Source: an uncultured Bacteroidales bacterium (GTDB lineage: Bacteria > Bacteroidota > Bacteroidia > Bacteroidales > F082). From it: 44,299 nucleotides of DNA. Position numbers and translations under genes: made by a program. The DNA lies in assembly GCA_947303625.1 (NCBI GenBank), contig CAMYYV010000010.1:1-44299 (forward strand), in the 5' to 3' direction. Positions 15,541-23,280 of the stretch are shown one piece after another; positions within the stretch are counted from its first letter, which is position 1; each line of letters begins with the position of its first letter. A model generated the notes under the pieces. That model searched no databases and had not been told where the DNA came from. It saw only the letters and a program-made list of their open reading frames with translations.

Positions 15541-16707
15541 ATGAAAAGATTCAACATTTTAGCAATTCTTGCCCTCCTTGTTTTGGGTCTTTTGCCTTCG
15601 TGCCAACCTAAAGAGGAACCCCAAGAGCCCGCGAAAGCCGTCAATGTCATCTATATGATTGGTGACGGCATGGCGTTGCCACAGGTCTATGCCGCCATGC
15701 TGGCCACGCGTGACCCGATGACGTTCTCACAGTTCCCGTACATCGGTGTCGTCGACACCCGCTCGGCCAGCAACGACATCACCGACTCGGCTGCCGGTGG
15801 CACGGCTCTCGCCAGCGACCACAGGACCAAGAACGGCATGGTAGGCATGAACCCCGACACCATCCCGGTGAAGACGGTGCTTGAGGTCATGAAGGAGCAA
15901 GGCAAGGAGACGGGCATCGTGGTGTCGTGTTATGTCACCCATGCCACGCCTGCCGTGTTCTATGCCAAAGAGCCGAAGCGATCGAATTATGAAAACATCG
16001 CCATGCAGCTGGCCGAGACTGACAACGTCAACCTGATCATCGGCGGCGGACGCAAGCATTTCAACCAACGCAAGGACAGCCTCAACCTCATCGAGCGCAT
16101 GGAGAACGAGTTGGGCTGGAAGGTGTACGACACCTTGGCCGACATCGATCCTGCTTGCAAGAAATACATGGTTGTGGCCGACGACAACCACATGCCTAAG
16201 GCGGCAGAACGCGGCGATTTCTTGCCGCGTGCCGTGAAGACCGCCTTGGAGACTTTGGACGATGCCCCCAACGGCTTCTTCCTCATGGTGGAAGGCTCGC
16301 AGATCGACTTTGCCTGTCATGCCAACGACTCCACTTGGATGATGGACGAGATGATCGACTTCGACTATGCTGTGAAGGTTGCCTTGGACTATGCCAAGGA
16401 GAAAGGCAATACCTTGGTGGTGGTCACCGCCGACCATGAGACGGGTGGCCTGTCGTTGCCCGACCCTCAAGGCAAATACACCAATGTCGTGTTTGACTAT
16501 TCGTCAGGTAGCCACACCTGCCTGCCGGTACTGGTCTATGCCTACGGTCCTGGTGCCGAACGTTTCACTGGCTGGATGCAAAACACCGACCTGAAAGGCA
16601 AAATATTGAATTCCTGCGGTTTTGAGAATATCGGCGACAGCCTGCCCGAAGGCCAAGGACCTAAGATTGTACCTCGTAAGGTCAACCTTGACTCGAAACC
16701 TGACTAA
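15541..16707 (+). CDS. Alkaline phosphatase, lipoprotein
   Basis: 388 residues. An N-terminal hydrophobic stretch ends in the lipobox LLPSC (Cys21), so the protein is probably anchored on the periplasmic or outer face of the envelope. It follows the alkaline phosphatase pattern: metal-binding GDGM with Asp42, nucleophile Ser83 in TDSAAGGTALAS, VTHATPA, EGSQIDFACHAND (about 251-263), TADHETGG (about 296) and SGSHTCLPV (about 322). It releases phosphate from phosphomonoesters. It is followed after 13 bp by the glycosyltransferase gene, so the two may be co-transcribed. No Pho-box-like signal was recognised. Confidence 0.92.
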   Translation: MKRFNILAILALLVLGLLPSCQPKEEPQEPAKAVNVIYMIGDGMALPQVYAAMLATRDPMTFSQFPYIGVVDTRSASNDITDSAAGGTALASDHRTKNGMVGMNPDTIPVKTVLEVMKEQGKETGIVVSCYVTHATPAVFYAKEPKRSNYENIAMQLAETDNVNLIIGGGRKHFNQRKDSLNLIERMENELGWKVYDTLADIDPACKKYMVVADDNHMPKAAERGDFLPRAVKTALETLDDAPNGFFLMVEGSQIDFACHANDSTWMMDEMIDFDYAVKVALDYAKEKGNTLVVVTADHETGGLSLPDPQGKYTNVVFDYSSGSHTCLPVLVYAYGPGAERFTGWMQNTDLKGKILNSCGFENIGDSLPEGQGPKIVPRKVNLDSKPD

Positions 16708-16720
16708 TGTCGTTTGAAGC

Positions 16721-18673
16721 ATGAAGCTGTCCGTCGTAATTGTCAACTACAACGTCGAGTATTTCCTCGAGCAGTGCCTGCATTCGGTGCGTCGCGCCTT
16801 GCAAGGTATCGAGGGTGAGGTGTTTGTGGTCGACAACAACTCCGTCGACGGATCGCTGAAGATGCTGGCCCAGAAGTTCCCTGAGGTGAAGGTCATCGCT
16901 AACAAGGACAATGTGGGTTTTGCCAAGGCGAACAATCAGGCCATCAGGATCTCGACAGGCGAGTATGTGCTGCTCCTCAACCCCGACACGGTGGTGGAAG
17001 ACGACACCTTCTCGAAATGCCTTGCCTTCATGGACAGCCATCCTGATGCAGGCGGTCTCGGCGTGAAGATGGTCGACGGCAAAGGCCAATTCCTGCCCGA
17101 GTCGAAACGCGGCCTGCCTACGGCCAAGACTGCCTTCTACAAGATGTTCGGCCTCTGCAAGCTCTTCCCGCACAGCAAGCGTTTTGCCCGCTATTACATG
17201 GGCCATCTCTCCAACGACGAGACCAACGAGGTGGAGATCCTCGCCGGTGCCTTCATGCTGATGCGTAAGGAGACGCTGGATAAGGTCGGCCTACTCGACG
17301 AAACATTCTTCATGTACGGCGAGGATATCGACTTGTCATATCGCATCACGCAGGGCGGCTATAAGAACTATTACTTCCCCGAGACACGCATCATCCACTA
17401 CAAGGGTGAGAGCACCAAGAAGACCAGCGTCAACTACGTCTTCGTGTTCTACCGCGCCATGGAGATCTTCGCCAAGAAACATTTCGGCAACTCGTGGGCC
17501 AAGTCGTTCTCGTTCCTTATCAATCTTGCCATCTATATCAAGGCCTTCTTCGCCCTCGTGTCGCAGTTCTTCCGTAAGGCGGCCATCCCGTTCCTCGACG
17601 CGGTGTTGGGCTACGGCGGCTTGGCGGCCATCAGCTACTTCTGGGGCCGTGGCACCATCTACGACGGGGCGGGCAGCTATCCTACGCTGCTCTTTGCCGC
17701 CGTGTTGCCTGCCTATATCTTGATATGGCTGCTGTCGACCTATTTCGCGGGCGGCTACGACAAGCCCTACAACATCGGCAAAGCCGTGCTGGGCGTGGCT
17801 TTCGGCAGCGGCATCATCCTGGTGCTTTACGCCTTGCTGCCCGAGAGCCTGCGTTTCTCGCGTGCCTTGATCCTCTTTGGCATGCTCTGGCTCGCTTTGG
17901 AGATGAGCCTCACGCGATGCATCGGCATCCTGACGGGCAGCGAGGACTTCAGGTCGAAACGGACGGAGAAGAAACGCTTCCTCGTCATCGGCAGCCCCGA
18001 GGAGACGCAACGCGTCAACGCCATCTTGGAGAGCACCTCCATCAAGCCCGATTTCATTGGACTGGTGAGTTCGGGGACGCAAGGCGAGGCTCCCGAGGGA
18101 TTCATCGGCAACCTTTCCCAAGTGCCTGACATTATCGAGATCTACAAGATCACGGAGGTCATCTTCTGTTCGAAGGACGTGCCGCACCAGGTCATCATCG
18201 ACAAGATGGTGGACTGGCATGCCACCCATGTCGACTATAAGATTGCGCCCGAGGACAGCCTCTCCATCATCGGCAGCAACAGCATCAACACCCGTGGTGA
18301 TCTCTATACCGTCGACATCAAAGCCATCGACACGGTGGCCAACCGCCGCAACAAACGCCTTTTCGACGTGTTAATGAGCCTGTTCAGCATCATCTTCTGG
18401 CTTCCCTTGGCTTTGGTGGTGAAGAAGCCCGTGCGGTTCCTAAAGAACGCTTTCCTTGTCCTCTTCGCACGTCGCACTTGGGTGGGCTATTGCCCGACGG
18501 GCGATACCACGCAGAAGCTGCCTAAGATCCGCAAGGGCGTCTACCATCCCGCGTCGTATATGGAAAAGGACATCGAGGCCGATGCCCTCAACCAGATGAA
18601 CCTGCTGTATGCCCGCGACTACACCGTTTGGAAAGACGCTGAGATCTTTTTCAGGTCGGTGGCGGCAAAATGA
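16721..18673 (+). CDS. Family 2 glycosyltransferase fused to a sugar-phosphate-transferase-like membrane/Rossmann region
   Basis: 650 residues. Residues 1-260 are a GT-A glycosyltransferase of the rhamnosyltransferase-like type (VVIVNYN, VVDNNSVDGS, LLLNPDTVV, FMYGEDIDLSYRI). Residues about 265-410 contain four to five hydrophobic segments. Residues 420-540 look like a nucleotide-binding Rossmann domain (RFLVIGSPEET), and RNKRLFDVLMSLFSIIFWLPL resembles the entry helix of polyprenyl-phosphate sugar-1-phosphate transferases (WbaP/PglC type). The catalytic core of such transferases is missing or cut short, so this half is probably structural or regulatory. A role in surface polysaccharide synthesis at the inner membrane is likely. 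Confidence 0.8.
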   Translation: MKLSVVIVNYNVEYFLEQCLHSVRRALQGIEGEVFVVDNNSVDGSLKMLAQKFPEVKVIANKDNVGFAKANNQAIRISTGEYVLLLNPDTVVEDDTFSKCLAFMDSHPDAGGLGVKMVDGKGQFLPESKRGLPTAKTAFYKMFGLCKLFPHSKRFARYYMGHLSNDETNEVEILAGAFMLMRKETLDKVGLLDETFFMYGEDIDLSYRITQGGYKNYYFPETRIIHYKGESTKKTSVNYVFVFYRAMEIFAKKHFGNSWAKSFSFLINLAIYIKAFFALVSQFFRKAAIPFLDAVLGYGGLAAISYFWGRGTIYDGAGSYPTLLFAAVLPAYILIWLLSTYFAGGYDKPYNIGKAVLGVAFGSGIILVLYALLPESLRFSRALILFGMLWLALEMSLTRCIGILTGSEDFRSKRTEKKRFLVIGSPEETQRVNAILESTSIKPDFIGLVSSGTQGEAPEGFIGNLSQVPDIIEIYKITEVIFCSKDVPHQVIIDKMVDWHATHVDYKIAPEDSLSIIGSNSINTRGDLYTVDIKAIDTVANRRNKRLFDVLMSLFSIIFWLPLALVVKKPVRFLKNAFLVLFARRTWVGYCPTGDTTQKLPKIRKGVYHPASYMEKDIEADALNQMNLLYARDYTVWKDAEIFFRSVAAK

Positions 18674-18682
18674 CAGTCAAAG

Positions 18683-18713
18683 AAAAAGCCTCGGCGCAAA
18701 ACCGAGGCTTTTT
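18683..18713. terminator. Bidirectional intrinsic terminator between convergent genes
   Basis: AAAAAGCCTCGG (18683-18694), loop CGCAAAA, CCGAGGCTTTTT (18702-18713): a perfect 12-bp stem, A-rich on one side and T-rich on the other. It can serve both the glycosyltransferase and the minus-strand nucleoside hydrolase, which ends at 18719. Confidence 0.92.
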
Positions 18714-18718
18714 CGTGT

Positions 18719-20101
18719 TTAATGTTGTATGGTCATTAACCGAATGTATTTAAGCAGTTTGTCGCTCCACTCGTCGTCGCCGGGCAACTGGTAGCGGGCG
18801 TTGCCCTTGGGGTCGGGGGTGAAGACGGTCTCGCCAGTGGGGGTGAGGGTCACCCAGCCGCGCTGCGAGATCTGGTAGATGGCTTCGTCGCCTTCCACCG
18901 CGTTGATGACAGCCAGCGGGTCCCACATCTTCTGGAACTTGTCCTCGACAAGGAACTCGTAGATCCACTTGATGGGGTGAGTGTCGGTCCAGCTGAGGTC
19001 TTCGATGACTTGCTTGGCGGAGTAGTAGAGCGGGTCGCCCACCTCGCCAGGTGAGAAGACGATGTCGACATCCTTGGGCAGCATCTCGAAGAACTTGAGG
19101 GAGTATTCGATGGCAGCGGTGAAGTTGTAGTCGTGCTCAAACGAGTCGCCGAACACACCACCCATCAAATAAATGCTGTTCACCTTCTGCTGCACAAGGT
19201 CGACGCCACTGAGGGGCGAGAACTCGTCGGGTCCCGACTGCAGCAGACGCGACAGGCAGGTGACGAAGCCGACGGAGACGACGGTCACCGATTTGTCGGG
19301 CTGCTGGGCGAGGAGCTTGCGGTAGAGCTTGTAGCCGTCCATGTATTCGCCGTCGTCGCCTACGGTACGCTTGAAGATGGGCTCGCCTTCGATGTTGCGG
19401 GCATAGGCCATGTTGTGGTAAGGGATGAAGACGCGTGGTGCCTTCACGCCGAACTGTTCAAGGCCGATGGGGATGTTGGGATAGCCGTAGTAGTTGTTCA
19501 TCACGTCGACGGCGTCGGCGTTGGCGCGGTTCATGCGGTCGACCACCACACCGAGCAGTGTGCAACGTTTCATGTCCATGTAACGATAGAGCATCATCAG
19601 GGCGAAGAGGTCGTCGGTCGAGCTGCCCATGTCGCAGTCGTAGATGATGCGCAGGTCTTTCTGTTCGTAGTTCGACTTGACGCTGATGCCGAATTTGTTG
19701 GAGTAGACGATCTGTTGCTCGTTCTCGCGTGCGAAGGAGAGGGCCGCGGCTAGGCTGTCTTCAGGGAATGGCTTGTTGCTGTCGAAGTAGTAGTCACCCT
19801 TGTCGGGGTCGTACCAGCCTCCGACGATGTTCTCGTGGGCATGGGCGTGCTTGAGCACGTTGCGGATGCTCTTGCGGCTGAAGCTGTTCTGGGTCTCTTT
19901 GTACGACACCATCAGGCCCTCTTCGGGTTGACGCATGGTGTTGAGGTCCAAGGTGAAGCCTTTGGGATACATCTGCCCCATGACATAGAGGACATTGGCC
20001 ATGTCCTTGTCGGAGAGTTTGAAGTCTTTGTCCTTTTTCTGGGCGAATCCCATAGGGACAGCCATAAAGGCCACCAAAACGAATAGGATAATGCGTTTCA
20101 T
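18719..20101 (-). CDS. Secreted nucleoside-hydrolase-family protein, paralogue A
   Basis: 460 residues. Signal peptide MKRIILFVLVAFMAVPMGFAQ; then an N-terminal domain of about 120 residues (MGQMYPKGFTLDLNTMRQ, KETQNSFSR, GGWYDP, YYFDSN); then an inosine/uridine-preferring nucleoside hydrolase fold. The calcium-site motif is DCDMGSSTDD (155-164), the variant in which the middle acid of DTDMGNDxDD is Ser, and MWDPLAV supplies the late Asp. It probably cleaves N-glycosidic bonds of ribonucleosides in the periplasm. The next gene upstream is a close paralogue, 34 bp away. The N-terminal domain reminds me of modules in phage or plasmid multi-domain proteins; this needs a profile search. Confidence 0.85.
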   Translation of the reverse strand: MKRIILFVLVAFMAVPMGFAQKKDKDFKLSDKDMANVLYVMGQMYPKGFTLDLNTMRQPEEGLMVSYKETQNSFSRKSIRNVLKHAHAHENIVGGWYDPDKGDYYFDSNKPFPEDSLAAALSFARENEQQIVYSNKFGISVKSNYEQKDLRIIYDCDMGSSTDDLFALMMLYRYMDMKRCTLLGVVVDRMNRANADAVDVMNNYYGYPNIPIGLEQFGVKAPRVFIPYHNMAYARNIEGEPIFKRTVGDDGEYMDGYKLYRKLLAQQPDKSVTVVSVGFVTCLSRLLQSGPDEFSPLSGVDLVQQKVNSIYLMGGVFGDSFEHDYNFTAAIEYSLKFFEMLPKDVDIVFSPGEVGDPLYYSAKQVIEDLSWTDTHPIKWIYEFLVEDKFQKMWDPLAVINAVEGDEAIYQISQRGWVTLTPTGETVFTPDPKGNARYQLPGDDEWSDKLLKYIRLMTIQH

Positions 20102-20135
20102 ATCTCTAAACTCTAAACTTTAAACTCTAAACTAA

Positions 20136-21500
20136 TCAATGCTGAATGGCCATTAGCCTGATATACTTAAGTACCATGTCGCACCACACGGCGTCGCCGG
20201 GGCGTTGGTAGCGGGCGTTGCCCTTGGGATCGGCCTTGAAGATGGTTTGGCCACTGGGGGTGAGGGTCACGAAGCCGCGCTCTGAGAGTTCATAGAAGTC
20301 GTCGCCTTCAACGGCTTGGATGACGGCCTGAGGGTCCCACATCTTTTGGCCCGTGTTGCAGTTCAGGAACTGGTAGGTCCATTTGATGGGATGCAGGTCG
20401 GTCCAGTTCATGTCGGCGATGACGGTCTCGGGACGATAGTCGAGCGGGTCACCCACCTCGCCGGGCGAGAAGACGATGTCGACTTCCTTGGGCAGCAATT
20501 CGAAGAACTTCAGAGAGAAGTTGATGGCCTGCTTGAAGTTGTAGTCGGGTTCAACAGCATCGCCGAACACGCCGCCCATGGCGTAGATGTCTTTCACCTT
20601 GGCACGGACCAGCTCCACGCCGTTGAGGGGCGAGTATTCGTCTGGACCGGATTCGAGCAGGCGGGCAAGTGTCGTGACGAATCCGATGGAGGCGATGGTG
20701 ACGCTGTGGTCGGGCTGCTCGCTGAGAAGTTTACGGTAGAGTTTGTAGCCTTCCATATAGGTTCCATTATCGCCCACGCTACGCTTGAACATCGGCACGC
20801 CTTCCGTGGAACGGGCATAGGGGAGGTTGTGGTAGGTGATCCACACGTGGGTGTCCTTCTGTCCATTGGTCTCCAAACCGATGGGGATGTTGGGATAGCC
20901 GTAGAAGTTGTTCATCACGTCGACGATGTCGGCGTTGGCCTTGCCCATACGGTCGACGACGACGCCGAGCAGGTTGCAGCGTCCCATGTCCATGTAACGG
21001 TAGAGCATCATCAAGGCGAAGAGGTCGTCGGTCGAGCTGCCCATGTCGCAGTCGAGGATAATGCGAATGTCGCGTTGCTCGTAGTTCGACCAAATGTTGA
21101 TGTCCTTAGAGGCCACATACACGGTGTGCTGGTCGTTGTCGCGGGCGAATTGCACGGCGGCAGCAAGGCTGTCCTCGGGGAACGAGCGGTTGCTGTCGAA
21201 GTAGTACTTGTCTTCCTCGGGGTTGTACCAGCCGCCTACGAGGTTGTTGTGGGTGCGGGCGTGTTTGATGACTGCAGGGATGCTCTTGCGGTCGAAGCTG
21301 TTTTGTGTCGCCTTGTAGGAAACAATCAAGCCCTCTGTGGGCTGGCGCATGGTGTTGAGGTCGAGGGTGAATCCGTCAGGATACATCTGTCCCATGGCGT
21401 AGATGACGTTGACAAGCTCTTTGTCGGTCAGTTTCTCTTGCGAGAAGCCAAGCAAGGCCGAGGCGAGGAACGCCACAATGAGGAGTGTTGTTTTTCTCAT
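20136..21500 (-). CDS. Secreted nucleoside-hydrolase-family protein, paralogue B
   Basis: 454 residues, same architecture as its downstream neighbour: signal peptide (..ALLGFSQ), N-terminal domain with MGQMYPDGFTLDLNTMRQ, GGWYNP and YYFDSN, then the hydrolase fold with DCDMGSSTDD and MWDPQAV. Identity to paralogue A is high throughout, so the pair comes from tandem duplication. The 34-bp spacer carries short 7-bp CTCTAAA-like repeats and no promoter box, so one transcript is likely. No clear -7 box lies upstream of 21500. Differences cluster in loops such as QKDTHVWITYH versus VKAPRVFIPYH, which might reflect substrate divergence. Confidence 0.85.
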   Translation of the reverse strand: MRKTTLLIVAFLASALLGFSQEKLTDKELVNVIYAMGQMYPDGFTLDLNTMRQPTEGLIVSYKATQNSFDRKSIPAVIKHARTHNNLVGGWYNPEEDKYYFDSNRSFPEDSLAAAVQFARDNDQHTVYVASKDINIWSNYEQRDIRIILDCDMGSSTDDLFALMMLYRYMDMGRCNLLGVVVDRMGKANADIVDVMNNFYGYPNIPIGLETNGQKDTHVWITYHNLPYARSTEGVPMFKRSVGDNGTYMEGYKLYRKLLSEQPDHSVTIASIGFVTTLARLLESGPDEYSPLNGVELVRAKVKDIYAMGGVFGDAVEPDYNFKQAINFSLKFFELLPKEVDIVFSPGEVGDPLDYRPETVIADMNWTDLHPIKWTYQFLNCNTGQKMWDPQAVIQAVEGDDFYELSERGFVTLTPSGQTIFKADPKGNARYQRPGDAVWCDMVLKYIRLMAIQH

Positions 21501-21568
21501 AATTGTAGGTTTTAGTTAGTTTGTATTGTTTATGAATCTATTCAAAATGAGATGGTGACCCTGACCGC

Positions 21569-21632
21569 TGACCCTGACCTTGACCAGTATTTATGGGTAA
21601 CTGGTCAGGGTCAGGGTCAATGGTCATGGTCA
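21569..21632. repeat. Strong hairpin, GGTCAGGGTCA repeat family (copy 2)
   Basis: Arms 21569-21588 and 21600-21619 pair at 19 of 20 positions around an 11-nt loop. The right part (21603-21632) equals 1368-1397 at 29 of 30 positions. It lies just after the GH109 stop codon and before the nucleoside hydrolase gene, and probably acts as a terminator or mRNA stabiliser. Confidence 0.85.
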
Positions 21633-21634
21633 AC

Positions 21635-23053
21635 TTACTTAGCGTGTTTGTATCCTTTTACTTTGTTCCAGTCACCGCGTGTGAAGTCGGGCATCTGCAC
21701 TGGCATGCCACCGTTGGCGATGCTAGCAGCAGTCAATTCGCCGAGGCATGACCATTCGGCGGCGTCGTAGACGTCTTGGTCAAGCGGCAGACCGTGTTGC
21801 AGGCAGTAGATGAGGCGGTAGTCCATGATGAAGTCCATGCCACCGTGGCCACCCACCTCTTTGGCTTTCTGTTCAATCTCGATGGCGATGGGGTGGAGGT
21901 ATTCCTTCAGGAGCTTGTCGCGAACCTCGGCAGGAACGAATCCGTGGGGGTTGAGGTGCTGGCCTTCGGCAAGGAAGCCGGCGGGCAGTTTGTCTTCTAA
22001 CACGGTGAAGCCTTCGATGGGGTATTTATTGGCAAAGCCTTCTGTGCCGGTGAGCTGGTAAAGGCGGTTGTAAGGCCGGTACGTATAGACATTGTGTTCG
22101 ATGAGGAAGGTCTTACCCTTCTCGGTCTGGATCATGGTGGTGGTCATGTCGCCATTGGCGAAGTCGTCGACACCCATCAGCTCCTTGGCGATTTTCTTGC
22201 CGTTGTAAGAGGGCGTGCTCATGCAGACCAAGGTCTTCATACGGTCGCCGCGGTGGATGTTGAAGGCTTGACAGAGGGGTCCGAGACCATGGGTGGGGTA
22301 GACGTCGCCCGTGTGGCTTTGGTTGAACTCGAGGCGCCAGTTTTCGTAGTATTCGCGCCAATAGGGTTCCAGGTTATGGATGTAGGCACCTTCGCCGTGG
22401 ATGAGCTCTCCGAACATGCCTTGCTGGGCCATGTTGAGTGCGGTCAGCTCGAAGAAGTCGTAACAGCAGTTCTCGAGCATCATGCAATGGCGTTGGGTCT
22501 GTTCGGCCACGTCGACAAGTTTCCAACAATCTTCAACGGAAGTGGCGGCAGGTACCTCAAGTGCCACGTGTTTGCCTTGTTGCATGGCGTAGGTGGCCAT
22601 CATGACGTGGGTCTGCCAGTTGGTGCAGATATAGACGAGGTCGATGTCTTTGCGCTCGCAGAGCTCTCGCCAGCCGTCACGACCTGTGTAGGCAGCAGCA
22701 CGAGGTAGTCCTTTCTTTTCGAGGATGTCGGTCTGCACTTTCTCGACACGGTCGGGCTCGATGTCACACAAGGCTACTACAGTCACGCCGTCGATGTAAG
22801 TCATGCGGTCGACAGCATCGGGGCCGCGCATGCCGAGGCCGATGAAGCCGATGCGGACGTTCTCGATGGGGTCGACGGCGAGCTGAAGGACGTTCCTTTG
22901 TCCTTCGATGCGTAGTGGCTCGTCGAAGAGGATGCTGTTGTCGACGATGACGTAGTTGCCCTTGCGGGTGTCAGCGCCTCTTTGGGCATTGCAGACGATG
23001 GCTGTAGCCAGCAGGAGCAGGCAGAGGAGGAGATGGTGGATTCTGTTTTTCAT
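21635..23053 (-). CDS. Glycoside hydrolase family 109 protein (Gfo/Idh/MocA fold, NAD-dependent), alpha-N-acetylgalactosaminidase-like
   Basis: 472 residues from ATG 23053. An in-frame ATG at 23113 lies inside the palindromic repeat and is rejected, because the signal peptide MKNRIHHLLLCLLLLATAIVCNAQ starts exactly at 23053. NAD-binding IGFIGLGMRG (68-77), EVPAATSVEDCW and DVYPTHGLGPLCQ are GH109 signatures. GH109 enzymes remove terminal alpha-GalNAc with a bound NAD+ through oxidation and elimination, using the Tyr/His pair of such motifs. The gene is divergent from the N-acetylhexosamine-kinase-like gene, which could phosphorylate the released GalNAc. Exact substrate is unproven. Confidence 0.9.
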   Translation of the reverse strand: MKNRIHHLLLCLLLLATAIVCNAQRGADTRKGNYVIVDNSILFDEPLRIEGQRNVLQLAVDPIENVRIGFIGLGMRGPDAVDRMTYIDGVTVVALCDIEPDRVEKVQTDILEKKGLPRAAAYTGRDGWRELCERKDIDLVYICTNWQTHVMMATYAMQQGKHVALEVPAATSVEDCWKLVDVAEQTQRHCMMLENCCYDFFELTALNMAQQGMFGELIHGEGAYIHNLEPYWREYYENWRLEFNQSHTGDVYPTHGLGPLCQAFNIHRGDRMKTLVCMSTPSYNGKKIAKELMGVDDFANGDMTTTMIQTEKGKTFLIEHNVYTYRPYNRLYQLTGTEGFANKYPIEGFTVLEDKLPAGFLAEGQHLNPHGFVPAEVRDKLLKEYLHPIAIEIEQKAKEVGGHGGMDFIMDYRLIYCLQHGLPLDQDVYDAAEWSCLGELTAASIANGGMPVQMPDFTRGDWNKVKGYKHAK

Positions 23054-23087
23054 TGTGTTACGTGTTGTTTGTGGTTTCACCGAATGG

Positions 23088-23213
23088 GATTCCCTTCGGG
23101 AATGGAGATGCATCCATAATCAAATGGCGGCGGCTTGTAGTGCTGTGTGCCGACAGATTGTTGTTGCCGCCGCAAAGCATATTAAAACACCCCCTCCATT
23201 CCCGTAGGGAATC
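23088..23213. repeat. Palindromic repeat element, GATTCCC...GGGAATC family (copy 2)
   Basis: About 126 bp, with outer inverted repeats GATTCCCTTCGGGAATGGAG and CTCCATTCCCGTAGGGAATC and inner GCGGCGGC / GCCGCCGC, as in the copy at 15392-15520. It sits between the divergent GH109 and kinase genes and occupies most of their 227-bp intergenic region, so it could affect both promoters. Confidence 0.8.
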
Positions 23214-23255
23214 TCTTTTTCATTGCAAAATTAGAAAATATCCATTCAAAATTTC

Positions 23256-23263
23256 TATCTTCG
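23256..23263 (+). promoter_or_regulatory. -7 box TATCTTCG for the kinase gene
   Basis: One mismatch to TAnnTTTG, 17 bp before ATG 23281. It makes 23281 the sensible start, since an upstream in-frame ATG at 23053 would read through the repeat. Confidence 0.45.
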
Positions 23264-23280
23264 CCAAAAAATTCATTGTA

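Noticed and set aside
23054-23113. Earlier start for the GH109 gene at 23113
   Set aside because: It would read through the palindromic repeat and put about 20 odd residues before a clear signal peptide that starts at 23053.
23053-23280. Earlier start for the kinase gene at 23053
   Set aside because: The added 76 residues would be encoded by the repeat and by the promoter region; the family start is at 23281.
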